Below, piece by piece: positions 17,966 to 27,291 of a DNA stretch of 64,000 nucleotides. Source of the DNA: Thermoleophilales bacterium (lineage in GTDB: Bacteria > Actinomycetota > Thermoleophilia > Solirubrobacterales > 70-9); the NCBI GenBank assembly GCA_020636895.1, contig JACJWZ010000002.1, positions 248,001-312,000 of the forward strand. The letters run 5' to 3'. Each line of letters begins with the position of its first letter. The first letter of the stretch is position 1. The notes under the pieces are model-generated. The model saw only the letters and a list, made by a program, of their open reading frames with translations, was not told the origin of the DNA and searched no databases. The translations under genes were made by a program, and so were the position numbers.

Positions 17966-18955
17966 TCACTCGACCAGGCCGAGCTCCCGGACGGTGTCGC
18001 GCTCACCCTTGAGCTCGTCGACGCTGGCGTCGATCCGGCCGCGGGAGAACTCGTCGATCTCGAGACCCTCGACGACCGAGTACTCACCGTTCGCGCAGGT
18101 GCAGGGGAAGCCGGAGACCACACCCTCGTCGACGCCGTAGGAGCCGTCGGAGGGAATCCCCATCGAGACCCAGTCCCCCTCCGGCGTGCCGAGCACCCAG
18201 TCGTGGATGTGGCTGATCGCGGCGTTCGCAGCCGACGCGGCGCTGGAGGCGCCGCGGGCGTCGATGATCGCAGCGCCGCGCTTGGCGACGGTCGGGATGA
18301 AGTGATCCTCGATCCAGGTCTGGTCGTCGACCATGGCCTCGGCGTCCTCACCCTTCACCAGTGCGTTGGTGATGTCGGGGTACTGGCTCGCCGAGTGGTT
18401 GCCCCAGACGCTCATCTTGGTGATCTCGGACACTCCGACCTCGAGCTTGTTGGCCAGCTGGCTCTTCGCCCGGTTGTGGTCGAGCCGCATCATCGCCGTG
18501 AACCGCTCGCGCGGCACGTCGGGCGCGTGTGAGAGCGCGATCAGTGCGTTCGTGTTGGCCGGGTTGCCGACCACCAGGACCTTGATGTCATCGGCGGCGC
18601 CGGCGTTGATCGCCTCTCCCTGCGGCTTGAAGATGCCGCCGTTGGCCTCGAGCAGGTCGGCGCGCTCCATCCCCGGCCCGCGCGGGCGGGCGCCGACGAG
18701 GAGCCCGACGTTGCAGCCGTCGAAGGCCGCCCGCGGGTCGTCGTGGATCTCGATGTGCTTGAGCAGCGGGAAGGCGCAGTCGTCCAGCTCCATCGCGGTG
18801 CCCTCCGCGGCCTTCACAGCGGCCGGGATCTCGAGCAGGCTGAGGTGGACGGGGGTGTCGGGGCCGAGCATCTGCCCGGATGCGATCCGGAACAGGATCG
18901 CGTAGCCGATCTGACCGGCGGCGCCGGTGACGGTGACCTTGACTGGGGTGTTCAT
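17966..18955 (-). CDS. mdh: Malate dehydrogenase
   Basis: 329 aa, the usual length of the type found in actinobacteria. The N-terminal NAD-binding motif is GAAGQIG (about 11-17). Substrate-binding Arg residues lie in ARPRGPGMERADL, the Asn in VVGNPANTN, and the catalytic His in SVWGNHSASQYPD. It interconverts malate and oxaloacetate in the TCA cycle. The ATG directly follows the stop of icd (TGAATG), so the two TCA genes form an operon, icd first. Confidence 0.97.
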   Translation of the reverse strand: MNTPVKVTVTGAAGQIGYAILFRIASGQMLGPDTPVHLSLLEIPAAVKAAEGTAMELDDCAFPLLKHIEIHDDPRAAFDGCNVGLLVGARPRGPGMERADLLEANGGIFKPQGEAINAGAADDIKVLVVGNPANTNALIALSHAPDVPRERFTAMMRLDHNRAKSQLANKLEVGVSEITKMSVWGNHSASQYPDITNALVKGEDAEAMVDDQTWIEDHFIPTVAKRGAAIIDARGASSAASAANAAISHIHDWVLGTPEGDWVSMGIPSDGSYGVDEGVVSGFPCTCANGEYSVVEGLEIDEFSRGRIDASVDELKGERDTVRELGLVE

Positions 18956-20170
18956 TCAGCTCATCTCCTTCTGCAGGTTCTCGTCGATCGAGGAGAGGAA
19001 CTCCTCGGTGGTCTGGAAGTCCTGACCCTCGCCCACCAGCAGCGCGAGGTCCTTGGTCATCTTGCCGCTCTCCACCGTCTCGATGCAGACCTTCTCGAGG
19101 GAGGAGGCGAACTCCCGCACCTCGGGGGTGTCGTCCATCCGGCCGCGCGCGTCGAGGCCGCGGGTCCACGCGAAGATCGAGGCGATCGGGTTGGTCGAGG
19201 TCGCGTTCCCCTGCTGGTGCTGGCGGAAGTGGCGGGTGACGGTGCCGTGGGCGGCCTCGGCCTCCACGGTCTTGCCGTCGGGCGTCATCAGCACGCTCGT
19301 CATCAGGCCGAGCGAGCCGAAACCCTGCGCGACCGTGTCGGACTGCACGTCGCCGTCGTAGTTCTTGCAGGCCCACACGTAGCCGCCCTCCCACTTCAGC
19401 GCGGCGGCGACCATGTCGTCGATCAGGCGGTGCTCGTAGGTGATTCCGGCGGCCTCGAACTCATCCTTGAACTCAGAGTCGAACACCTCCTGGAAGAGGT
19501 CCTTGAAGCGGCCGTCGTACCGCTTGAGGATCGTGTTCTTGGTCGAGAGGTAGACGGGGAAGCCGCGGTCGAGTCCGTAGCGCATCGACGCCCGCGCGAA
19601 GTCGCGGATCGAGTCGTCGAGGTTGTACATGCCCATCGCGATCCCGCTGCTCGGGAAGTCGAAGACGTCGATCTCGATCGGCTCGCCCTCGTCCTTGGGC
19701 GTCCACGTCAGAGTCAGCTTGCCCTCGCCGGGGATCAGCGTGTCCTCGGCGCGGTACTGGTCCCCGAAGGCGTGGCGGCCGATGATGATCGGCTTCGTCC
19801 ACCCCGGAACGAGACGTGGGATGTTCGAGATCACGATCGGCTCGCGGAAGATGACGCCACCGAGGATGTTGCGGATCGTCCCGTTTGGCGAGCGGTACAT
19901 CTCCTTCAGGCCGAACTCCTCGACCCGGGCCTCGTCTGGGGTGATCGTCGCGCACTTCACCCCCACCCCGTGCTCCTTGATCGCGTTCGCGGCGTCGACC
20001 GTGATCTGGTCCTCCGTCGCGTCGCGGCTCTCGATGCCGAGGTCGTAGTAGAGGAGCTCGACGTCGAGGTAGGGAAGGATCAGCTTGTCCTTGATGAACG
20101 CCCAGATGATTCGCGTCATCTCATCGCCGTCGAGCTCGACGATGGGGTTCTCGACCTTGATCTTGTCCAT
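18956..20170 (-). CDS. icd: NADP-dependent isocitrate dehydrogenase
   Basis: 404 aa from the ATG at 20170 (MDKIKVENPIVELDGDEMTR), the canonical start of the eukaryote-like homodimeric IDH subfamily; upstream frame extends but is not conserved. Substrate-binding motif SPNGTIRNILGG, then RHAFGDQYRA, the catalytic Lys/Asp region (EGGYVWACKNYDGDVQSD) and the NADP site AHGTVTRHFR are visible. It oxidatively decarboxylates isocitrate to 2-oxoglutarate. GGAGG lies 13 nt upstream, and a TAGGGT box on the minus strand at 20215-20220 gives a ~37-nt leader. Confidence 0.96.
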   Translation of the reverse strand: MDKIKVENPIVELDGDEMTRIIWAFIKDKLILPYLDVELLYYDLGIESRDATEDQITVDAANAIKEHGVGVKCATITPDEARVEEFGLKEMYRSPNGTIRNILGGVIFREPIVISNIPRLVPGWTKPIIIGRHAFGDQYRAEDTLIPGEGKLTLTWTPKDEGEPIEIDVFDFPSSGIAMGMYNLDDSIRDFARASMRYGLDRGFPVYLSTKNTILKRYDGRFKDLFQEVFDSEFKDEFEAAGITYEHRLIDDMVAAALKWEGGYVWACKNYDGDVQSDTVAQGFGSLGLMTSVLMTPDGKTVEAEAAHGTVTRHFRQHQQGNATSTNPIASIFAWTRGLDARGRMDDTPEVREFASSLEKVCIETVESGKMTKDLALLVGEGQDFQTTEEFLSSIDENLQKEMS

Positions 20171-20214
20171 GCGGGGTAAGTGCCCTCCGGGGCTCGTTTG
20201 ATTCGCGGCGCCGG

Positions 20215-20220
20215 ACCCTA
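20215..20220 (-). promoter_or_regulatory. Candidate -10 box for icd-mdh
   Basis: TAGGGT on the minus strand lies 44 nt before the icd start, leaving a leader that contains GGAGG. The -35 element is not obvious. Confidence 0.3.
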
Positions 20221-20336
20221 GCGGGGAGCGCTCGGCGCCGAACTTCTCGATGCGCGGACATGTCACTCGCAATAACGGGTCCCGGGGACCAGCGATTGCG
20301 GATGGATCGCGCTCGCGGGTCTGCGACGATCCACAC

Positions 20337-22016
20337 ATGGCAACAGCACCCGCCCGCAGCGTCCACGCGACCCACGTCGTAGCGAACCAGTCGGAACCGC
20401 TCGCCGACTACAACGTCTTCGATTCCGACCGGGTGCTCGTGGAGGCGGTCTCCCGCGAGGGCGGCGACTTCCAAGTCGACCTCGTGCGCGAGGTCGGGGC
20501 GCTCGCCGGCCGCGCCGAGACGATCGAGCTCGGCAGGCTCGCCAACGAGAACGAGCCGAAGCTGCGCACGCACGACCGCTTCGGCAACCGCGTCGACGAG
20601 GTCGAGTTCCACCCTTCCTGGCACGAGCTGATGTCGATGCACGTCTCCCACGGCCTGCACGCGCTGCCGTGGCGCGAGCCCGAGCCGGGCGCCCACGTAG
20701 CTCGCGCTGCCGGCTTCATGTGCCTCTCGCAGGCCGAGGCGGGGACGGGATGCCCGATCTCGATGACCTACTCGGTGATCCCGGCGCTGCGGGCGCAGCC
20801 CGAGGTCGCGGCCGAGTGGGAGCCCCGCTTCACCTCCCTCGACTACGACCCGCGCATCGTCCCCTCCCCGGGTAAGAGCGGGGCGCTGAGCGGGATGGCG
20901 ATGACCGAGAAGCAGGGCGGCTCCGACGTCCGCGCCAACACCACCGTCGCGGTTCCGCTGAACGGCGGCGGGCCCGGCGCCGAGTACGAGATCACCGGCC
21001 ACAAGTGGTTCTGCTCGGCCCCGCAGTGCGACGCGTTCCTCGTCCTCGCCCAGACCGAGAGCGGTGTCTCCTGCTTCCTGCTGCCCCGCTTCACGCCCGA
21101 CGGGGAGCGCAACCGCTTCCACATCCAGCGGCTCAAGGACAAGCTCGGCAACCGCTCCAACGCCTCCAGCGAGGTCGAGTTCCGCGACGCCTGGGCGCGC
21201 ATGATCGGCGAGGAGGGGCGCGGTGTGGCGACGATCATCGAGATGGTCAACCACACCCGCCTCGACTGCACGACCGGCTCCGCGGCCGGGATCCGAGCCG
21301 GTACCGCGCAGGCGATCTGGCACGCCCAGCATCGCTCCGCCTTCGGCAAGCGCCTCGTCGAGCAGCCGCTGATGCAGAACGTGCTCGCCGACCTCGCGAT
21401 CGAGTCGGAGGCGTCGACGACCGCGGCGCTGTGGCTCGCGCGCCAGTTCGACGAGGCCCACGCCGGCGACGAGCGCGCCCTCCTCGTCCGCCGCATCGCC
21501 ACCCCGGTGCTCAAGTACTGGACCTGCAAGCGGGCGCCGATGCACGCCGTCGAGTGCCTCGAGTGCTTCGGCGGCAACGGCTACGCCGAGGAATCGGGGA
21601 TGCCGCGCCTGTTCCGCGAATCCCCGCTCTCGTCGATCTGGGAGGGCTCGGGCAACGTGCAGGCGCTCGACGTGCTCCGGGCGATGATCAAGAGCCCCGA
21701 GGCGACCGGCGCCTTCGCCGACGAGGTCGGCCAGGCGGCGGGCGCCGAGGCCCGGCTCGATCGCTTCGCTGCGGCCCTCGCCGAGGACCTCCGCGACACC
21801 ACCGAGCTCGAGTTCCGCGCCCGCGGGCTGGTCGAGCGCATGGCCGTCGCCCTGCAGGCTTCGCTGCTGGTCCGCCACGGAGACCAGGCCGTCGCCGACG
21901 CCTTCTGCGCGACCCGGCTCGATGGCGACCGCGGCCAGGCCTTCGGGACGCTCCCGGCGAGCGTCGCCGCGACGGCGCCGGCCATCGTCGAGCGCGCCGC
22001 GCCGGCCGTCGCCTGA
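20337..22016 (+). CDS. aidB: AidB-like acyl-CoA dehydrogenase
   Basis: 559 aa from the ATG at 20337. It aligns by eye along its length with E. coli AidB: N-terminal THVVANQSEPLADYN, then FHPAWH-like FHPSWHELM, EAGTGCPISMTYS, the FAD-loop MAMTEKQGGSDVRANTT, KWFCSAPQCDAFLVLAQ, and the C-terminal ECFGGNGYAEESGMPRLFRE. Family knowledge: AidB is a flavoprotein of the alkylation response; true substrates are unclear, and ordinary acyl-CoA dehydrogenation cannot be excluded. It is a single gene, divergent from icd. Confidence 0.92.
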   Translation: MATAPARSVHATHVVANQSEPLADYNVFDSDRVLVEAVSREGGDFQVDLVREVGALAGRAETIELGRLANENEPKLRTHDRFGNRVDEVEFHPSWHELMSMHVSHGLHALPWREPEPGAHVARAAGFMCLSQAEAGTGCPISMTYSVIPALRAQPEVAAEWEPRFTSLDYDPRIVPSPGKSGALSGMAMTEKQGGSDVRANTTVAVPLNGGGPGAEYEITGHKWFCSAPQCDAFLVLAQTESGVSCFLLPRFTPDGERNRFHIQRLKDKLGNRSNASSEVEFRDAWARMIGEEGRGVATIIEMVNHTRLDCTTGSAAGIRAGTAQAIWHAQHRSAFGKRLVEQPLMQNVLADLAIESEASTTAALWLARQFDEAHAGDERALLVRRIATPVLKYWTCKRAPMHAVECLECFGGNGYAEESGMPRLFRESPLSSIWEGSGNVQALDVLRAMIKSPEATGAFADEVGQAAGAEARLDRFAAALAEDLRDTTELEFRARGLVERMAVALQASLLVRHGDQAVADAFCATRLDGDRGQAFGTLPASVAATAPAIVERAAPAVA

Positions 22017-22058
22017 GCGCGGCGCCGGTTCCCGCTTTACGCGTCCGGCACGGCCCTT

Positions 22059-22064
22059 TACGAT
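22059..22064 (+). promoter_or_regulatory. Candidate -10 box for subtilase-like gene
   Basis: TACGAT ends 8 nt before an in-frame TTG (22073) and 35 nt before the TTG at 22100 that has its own AAGGGA site. It supports either a leaderless TTG start or a short leader. Confidence 0.35.
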
Positions 22065-22099
22065 CACGCCTCTTGACCACAGGCGAGAAGGGATGGGCC

Positions 22100-24286
22100 T
22101 TGAGCAGCAGTAACTGGCGTCGGATCACCGCAGCCGCTATCGGGGTCGCGTGCAGCGTCGCCGCGGCGAGCCCCGCGGCCGCGAGAGACTCGGACGGCCC
22201 CGCCTGGGTCGATCAGCTCGGCAGCCAGCTGCAGCCGCTGCGCGACGCCGGTCCCGGTGATGTCGCGCTCGCGAAGGACAGCGGGCTCGACGTCGTCGAT
22301 CGGGCCGTCGCCGTCGACGTGCCCGTCACGGGCGACCTCGACGCCGCCGTCGCGAAGCTGAAGGCTGCCGGTATGGATGTGGTCGCCACCGGTGACGACC
22401 CGCGCCCGACCGTCGAGGGCTACCTGCCGTTCGACGCGATCAGCGACGTCGCCAAGCTCGGCGTCTCCGACGCCGTCATCCCCGTGATCGGTGGCGGCGT
22501 CGACTCGACCGACGCGGGCGGCACGGACGTCGGGTCGGTCACCTCCCTCGGCGTCACCCGCCACAACATCCCGGACGCGATCGCCGCCGCGGGCACGAGC
22601 GGGGCCGGGGTCGACGTCGGCGTCATCTCCGACTCGATCAACCGCGTCGGAGCCGGTGTCGCCGGCTCACAGGGCAGCGGCGATCTCCCCGCCAACACCG
22701 TCGTCCTCAAGGACGGGCTCTCCGGTGACTCGGACGAGGGCCGGGCGATGGCCGAGATCATCTTCGACGAGGCGCCGGGGCTGAACAAGCTGATGTTCGC
22801 CAGCGGCACGAACTCCGGCCCGGTCGACAAGGCGGACTCGATCAACCAGCTCGCCGCCAATGGCGCCGACGTGATCGCCGATGACATCTTCTACCTCTCC
22901 GAGCCGTTCTTCCAGGACGGTGTCGTCGCCCAGGCCGTCGATGCCGCTCGCGCCCAGAACGTCGCCTACTTCGCGTCGGCCGGCAACCGGGCCAGGCAGA
23001 GCTACGAGAGCCAGTACCGCGACAACGGCGGCGGCCTCCACGACTTCGACCCGGGCGCCGGCACCGACACGCGCAGCTGCTTCACCGGGACCGTGCCCAA
23101 TGGGGGCTTCATCCTGGTGGCGCTCGGCTGGGACGAGCCGGTCGGGAACGTGACCACCGACCTCGACATCCGGATCGTCAAGCCCGACGGGACCATCCTG
23201 GGATCCGTCGGCGGCGACGACAACATCACCACGGGCGACCCGAAGGACATCGCGTCCTGGCAGAACACCAGCGGCGGCGCGCAGCAGGCCTGCGTCGAGA
23301 TCCAGCACTTCTCCGGCGTCACCTCGCCGCAGATGAAGTGGATCGAGTTCGACAACTTCGGCCCGACCCCGGTGCCCGAGTTCGACACGCAGTCGGACAC
23401 CATCAACCCCGATGCCGCCTCGGCGCAGGGCGCGCTCACGGTCGCCGCCGTCAGCCAGGCGGACCCCGGGCTCGACACGCCGGAGTCGTTCAGCTCCCGC
23501 GGTCCGAAGACGCGCTTCTTCGATGCGAACGGCAACCGCCTCGCGACGCCGCTCGTGCTCGCGAAGCCGAACCTCGCGGCGGCCGATCAGGTCAACACGA
23601 CCGTCCCGGGCTTCGCGCCGTTCGGCGGCACGAGCGCCGCCACCCCCAGCGCGGCTGGGATCGCGACGATCCTGCGCTCCCAGAACCCGAACGCCTCGGT
23701 CAAGGAGATCTACGACACGATGACCGACTCGGCCAACGCGATCGACTGCACCTCCTCGGCGCTCGTCCCCGACCCCGACTGCGGGGCCGGGTTCATCCTC
23801 GCCGACCGCGCCGTCGCCGGCCTCGACACCACCGGCGCCGAGGTCTCCGCGGCGACCGATCCGTCCAAGCCCAACGGCAAGGGTGGCTGGTTCACGAAGA
23901 AGAGCGTCGGACTGAGCTGGAGCGTCACCGACTCCGGCTCGACGATCGAGAGCAGCAACGGCTGCGATGCGACGACGCTCAAGGGTGACGGCACCAAGAA
24001 CCTGACCTGCAACGCCGTTAGTGGCGGCGGGCCGGGCAGCGGTTCGATCACCGTCAAGATCGATTCGACACCGCCGAAGAAGCCGAAGATCAAGGGCTTC
24101 AAGGGCAAGGGGCCGCTGCCGCCGAAGAAGAAGATCAAGTGCAAGTCGAAGGACAAGACCTCCGGCCTCGCCAAGTGCAAGATCTCCGGCTACAGCACGA
24201 AGCCCGGCAAGCACAAGCTGAAGGCCGTGGCGATCGACAAGGCCGGCCTGAAGTCGAAGAAGAAGACGATCAAGTACTCGAACTGA
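22100..24286 (+). CDS. Secreted subtilase-fold (S8-like) protein with altered catalytic His site
   Basis: About 728 aa from the TTG at 22100 (GAGAAGGGA 6 nt upstream); an in-frame TTG at 22073 adds nine residues. A signal peptide (RRITAAAIGVACSVAAAS, cleavage near AAA) is followed by a propeptide-like region to about 165. The subtilase fold shows the Asp motif VDVGVISDSIN and the Ser motif FGGTSAATPSAAG. At the expected His position (HGTxxA) the sequence reads DSDEGRAMAEI, so the catalytic His is missing. The C-terminal ~130 residues have a Cys pair (NGCDATT, NLTCNAV) and a very Lys-rich Ig-like end. It is an extracellular hydrolase or pseudo-protease. Confidence 0.85.
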   Translation: MSSSNWRRITAAAIGVACSVAAASPAAARDSDGPAWVDQLGSQLQPLRDAGPGDVALAKDSGLDVVDRAVAVDVPVTGDLDAAVAKLKAAGMDVVATGDDPRPTVEGYLPFDAISDVAKLGVSDAVIPVIGGGVDSTDAGGTDVGSVTSLGVTRHNIPDAIAAAGTSGAGVDVGVISDSINRVGAGVAGSQGSGDLPANTVVLKDGLSGDSDEGRAMAEIIFDEAPGLNKLMFASGTNSGPVDKADSINQLAANGADVIADDIFYLSEPFFQDGVVAQAVDAARAQNVAYFASAGNRARQSYESQYRDNGGGLHDFDPGAGTDTRSCFTGTVPNGGFILVALGWDEPVGNVTTDLDIRIVKPDGTILGSVGGDDNITTGDPKDIASWQNTSGGAQQACVEIQHFSGVTSPQMKWIEFDNFGPTPVPEFDTQSDTINPDAASAQGALTVAAVSQADPGLDTPESFSSRGPKTRFFDANGNRLATPLVLAKPNLAAADQVNTTVPGFAPFGGTSAATPSAAGIATILRSQNPNASVKEIYDTMTDSANAIDCTSSALVPDPDCGAGFILADRAVAGLDTTGAEVSAATDPSKPNGKGGWFTKKSVGLSWSVTDSGSTIESSNGCDATTLKGDGTKNLTCNAVSGGGPGSGSITVKIDSTPPKKPKIKGFKGKGPLPPKKKIKCKSKDKTSGLAKCKISGYSTKPGKHKLKAVAIDKAGLKSKKKTIKYSN

Positions 24287-24385
24287 GCTGACGCGCCGCG
24301 GGGGCGGACTGCGCCCGGGGCGGGGCCCAAGCGGGCGCGCCGGGATCAGCGACGTAAGCCGCCGCCGCGGGGCGAAAGGGCGAAA

Positions 24386-24403
24386 GGCCCGCGCGCGCGG
24401 GCC
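24386..24403. terminator. GC palindrome between convergent genes
   Basis: A perfect 18-bp palindrome (GGCCCGCGC and its complement) sits between the convergent subtilase-like and sugar-transferase genes. There is no T-tract; a stem terminator is plausible. Confidence 0.45.
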
Positions 24404-24410
24404 GGGGCGC

Positions 24411-25994
24411 TCAGCCCGACGTGGCCGCGGCCAGCCCGGGGCTGAGCTCGCTGGGCAGCGGGCCGACGATGTCGGGGGCGAGGTCGATGCCGAGATCGCG
24501 GCCGAACAGGAACTGACTGGCGGGCACGCGGAGCGGGCGGTGCGAGTCGAGCCCGGCGATCAGCAGCGTCTCGAAGATGATCATCAGGTTGACGAGCCGC
24601 GAGCGTCGCTTCAGGTAGTAGAGGTCGTGGCAGAGCTTCCACGCCGAGCCGAGCGTGGAGCCCGCATAGCCGCAGCGAACCTGCGCCCAGCCGGTGACGC
24701 CGGGCTTGATCAGGTGGCGGCGGCTGTAGTGGGGGAAGATCCGCTCGAGCTCCTCGACCATCGCCGGTTGCTCGGGCCGCGGGCCGACGATCGTCATCTC
24801 CCCGCGCAGCACGTTGAGCAGCTGCGGCAGCTCGTCGATGTGCAGGCGCCGGAGGATGCGGCCGACGCGCGTCACCCGGACGTCGGCCGCGCGCGACCAT
24901 TCGGCGCCCCCGTTCTGGGCGTCGCTGCCCATCGTCCGCAGCTTGAGGATCTCGAACGGCTCCCCCCCGGCGCCGATCCGCGTCTGCCGGTAGAGGACCG
25001 AGCCACCGTCCTCGAGCTTGATCGCGAGGGCCGCGAGCGCGAGGAAGGGCGCTGCGACCGCGAGTGCCGGCAGCGCGATGGCGAGCTCGACGGCGCGGTC
25101 CGTGATCGGCCGGGTGGAGGTGAACTCGGGATGCAGCATGTAGAGGTACCAGCGGCTGTCGATCGTCCCCATCGGCACATGGCCGAAGAGGTTCTCGTAG
25201 AGCTGGTCGGCGCCGATCGTCCGCACCGGGAGGTCGAGCAGCGACTCGAAGCCCGCCTCCTCCCCGAGCCGTCCCGAGCGCAGGCCGCGAGGCCCAGAGA
25301 CGCGGACGACGAGGTCGATCTCGTTGGCGAGGATGACGTCACGGAGCGGGTCGCCGATCGACTGGTCGATCCAGCCGGTGAGCTCGTGGCTCCGCAGCCC
25401 GTTCTCGGCCAGCTCGCGGTCGAGGGCGAGGGCGAAATCGGGGGCGCCGAGCGTCGCGATGCGAACCGGGCAGTCGGCCATCCAGGCGGGCGCGAAGAGC
25501 TCGAGCACCATCGCCGTCTCGGCGGCGACGAGCGCGGTCACGGCGGCGCCGGTCGCGCTGATCGCGAACTGCTCGGGGCCCAGGATGTCGGCGACCACGA
25601 AGAACCCGCACCCGAGGAGCGCCGGGGCGAGGGCGAGCGCAATCCGCGTCGCCGGCATCACGTGGCGCGGCATCGGGAACCGCCCGAGTGGGGCGCCGAT
25701 CAGCGCCACGATCCCGGCCATCAGCAACCCGGGCCCGATGCCGGACGTGATCGTCCCTGCGATCAGCGCCGCCAAAGCCGGAAGGAAGATCCTGGCGCGC
25801 ACGAGCGCGGCGTGACGAGCTATCGAGGCCGGTACGCGACCCGAGCTGAGCCCGAGCGAGCGCCATCGCTCGGCGCCCGTCCGCGGTCGCGGCGGCGGCC
25901 CGGTGCGCGCGGAGAGCCGCAGCTGCTCGCGCCGGTCGGCGGCCAGCCGTGGCCCCGCGTTGATGTCGCCGTCGTCTGACACTGCCTGCCCCAT
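24411..25994 (-). CDS. Polyprenyl-phosphate sugar transferase (exopolysaccharide type)
   Basis: About 527 aa from the ATG at 25994 (a GTG at 25982 is equally possible). The N-terminal half has about four membrane helices (about 55-150), then a soluble nucleotide-fold-like region. A fifth helix (AIALPALAVAAPFLALAALAI) precedes the bacterial sugar transferase domain: DGGSVLYRQTRIG, FEILKLRTMGSDA, GRILRRLHIDELPQLLNVLRGEM, IVGPRPEQP and KPGVTGWAQV. It transfers a sugar phosphate from UDP-sugar to undecaprenyl phosphate, the first step of extracellular polysaccharide assembly. No other polysaccharide genes are adjacent. Confidence 0.93.
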   Translation of the reverse strand: MGQAVSDDGDINAGPRLAADRREQLRLSARTGPPPRPRTGAERWRSLGLSSGRVPASIARHAALVRARIFLPALAALIAGTITSGIGPGLLMAGIVALIGAPLGRFPMPRHVMPATRIALALAPALLGCGFFVVADILGPEQFAISATGAAVTALVAAETAMVLELFAPAWMADCPVRIATLGAPDFALALDRELAENGLRSHELTGWIDQSIGDPLRDVILANEIDLVVRVSGPRGLRSGRLGEEAGFESLLDLPVRTIGADQLYENLFGHVPMGTIDSRWYLYMLHPEFTSTRPITDRAVELAIALPALAVAAPFLALAALAIKLEDGGSVLYRQTRIGAGGEPFEILKLRTMGSDAQNGGAEWSRAADVRVTRVGRILRRLHIDELPQLLNVLRGEMTIVGPRPEQPAMVEELERIFPHYSRRHLIKPGVTGWAQVRCGYAGSTLGSAWKLCHDLYYLKRRSRLVNLMIIFETLLIAGLDSHRPLRVPASQFLFGRDLGIDLAPDIVGPLPSELSPGLAAATSG

Positions 25995-26082
25995 CGGACC
26001 GCAGGTCGCCGACCTTGACCCCTGCGAGCCCCGCCCCACGAGCGGACGAGCGCGATGCAGCGCGACCTCTAGGATCGCCCTC

Positions 26083-26889
26083 GTGGAAGCAGCAACGCAG
26101 AGCCGGACCGCGGTCGATGTGCACGGGCACGTCGCCGAGGTCCGCATGACCCGGCCCGACAAGCACAACGCGCTCGACTTCGCCATGTTCGAGTCGCTGA
26201 ACGAGGCGCTGCTGCGCCTCCGCGACGAGCGCGGCGTCCGCGTGGTCGTGCTCCACGGGGAGGGCCCGAGCTTCTGCTCAGGGCTCGACTTCCCGAGCTT
26301 TCTGGCCGAGGGCCGCCCGATCGACGAGATGCTCGCCAAGCACGAAGGTGGGCCCGCCAACCTCGCCCAGCAGGTCTCCTACGGCTGGCAGACCCTGCCG
26401 ATGCCGGTGATTGCCGCCGTGCACGGCAACTGCATCGGCGGCGGCGCCCAGATCGCGCTCGGCGCCGACGTCCGCATAGTCCACCCCGACGCCCGGATCT
26501 CGATCCGCGAGACCGCCTGGGGTCTGATCCCCGACATGGGCATCACGCGGTCGCTCCCTCGCCTCGTCCGCTTCGACATCGCCAAGGAGCTCGTACTCAC
26601 GGCCCGATTCGTCTCCGGGGCGGAGGCCGCCGACATCGGCCTCGCCACCCGCCTCGACGCCGACCCGCTGAGCGCCGCCCGGGCGCTGGCGCAGGAGATC
26701 GCCGCGCTCTCCCCCGACGCGACCCGTCGCGCCAAGGCGCTGCTCGAGCGCGGCTGGAACGTCTCGGCGGAGGAATCCCTGGCGCTGGAGGAGAGCCTGC
26801 AGCGCGAGCTGCTCGGATCCCCGAACCAGGCCAAGGCGGTGCAGGCCGGCTTCAGCGGCGAGCCCGCGCAGTTCGACGACCCGGAGTAG
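26083..26889 (+). CDS. Enoyl-CoA hydratase/isomerase family protein
   Basis: 268 aa from a GTG at 26083; TAGGAT 7 nt upstream suggests a leaderless start. The crotonase fold shows the CoA-binding segment RPDKHNALD, the first oxyanion-hole region FCSGLDF and the second HGNCIGGGAQIALGADVRI, then ETAWGLIPDMGITRSLPRLV. The Glu pair typical of classical hydratases is not evident (Asp in PDMG fits other crotonases), so the reaction is uncertain. It is the first gene of a co-directional run leading to the M50 protease and sdh operon. Confidence 0.9.
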   Translation: MEAATQSRTAVDVHGHVAEVRMTRPDKHNALDFAMFESLNEALLRLRDERGVRVVVLHGEGPSFCSGLDFPSFLAEGRPIDEMLAKHEGGPANLAQQVSYGWQTLPMPVIAAVHGNCIGGGAQIALGADVRIVHPDARISIRETAWGLIPDMGITRSLPRLVRFDIAKELVLTARFVSGAEAADIGLATRLDADPLSAARALAQEIAALSPDATRRAKALLERGWNVSAEESLALEESLQRELLGSPNQAKAVQAGFSGEPAQFDDPE

Positions 26890-26946
26890 GCCCGACACGA
26901 CCCCATGTAACGCCGAACGCTGGCGCACCGGGTAGGCTCTGCGCCG

Positions 26947-27279
26947 ATGGCACGGGAGGGGCTGCTCGCACAGCTGCGGACGATTGCCGAGGCGGTCGAG
27001 GTCCTGCCCGAGGTTCGGGACCATCTGCTGCAGCTCGACGAGCACGTCGCCGAGATGTCGGCGGAGGTGACCCGGATGCGCCAGGGGGTAGACCGGCTCG
27101 GTGAGCAGGTCGAGCTGCTCAACTCCAACGTCGGCGGCCTCGACACCCATTTCATCGGGCTGCGGGCGGACATGGCGGGGCTCGATCGCCACTTCCGGGC
27201 CCTGCGCGGCACCCTCGCCCCGATCCACAACGCTCTCGCCGGTGTCGGGAAGCTGGGAGTGAGGATCCGCGGCTCGTAG
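26947..27279 (+). CDS. Small coiled-coil protein of unknown function
   Basis: 110 aa, almost entirely helical with heptad patterning (LLQLDEHVAEMSAEVTRMRQ, then VDRLGEQVELLNSNV). The C-terminal portion is more basic (VGKLGVRIRGS). There are no membrane helices and no Cys. TAGGCT lies 8 nt before the ATG and no ribosome binding site is present. It may be a scaffold or a phasin-like helical protein; no family is recognised. Its stop codon overlaps the -10 box of the next gene. Confidence 0.7.
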   Translation: MAREGLLAQLRTIAEAVEVLPEVRDHLLQLDEHVAEMSAEVTRMRQGVDRLGEQVELLNSNVGGLDTHFIGLRADMAGLDRHFRALRGTLAPIHNALAGVGKLGVRIRGS

Positions 27280-27282
27280 AAT
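27277..27282 (+). promoter_or_regulatory. -10 box for M50-sdhCAB operon
   Basis: TAGAAT lies 9 nt upstream of the ATG at 27292. Its first three bases are the stop codon of the preceding gene. There is no Shine-Dalgarno sequence, so the M50 protease mRNA is probably leaderless. Confidence 0.5.
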
Positions 27283-27291
27283 CGGTGGTCG

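Noticed and set aside
21005..24286. Apparent extension of the subtilase-like protein into aidB
   Set aside because: The upstream part is a +1 shadow of aidB; signal peptide and promoter place the start at 22073/22100.
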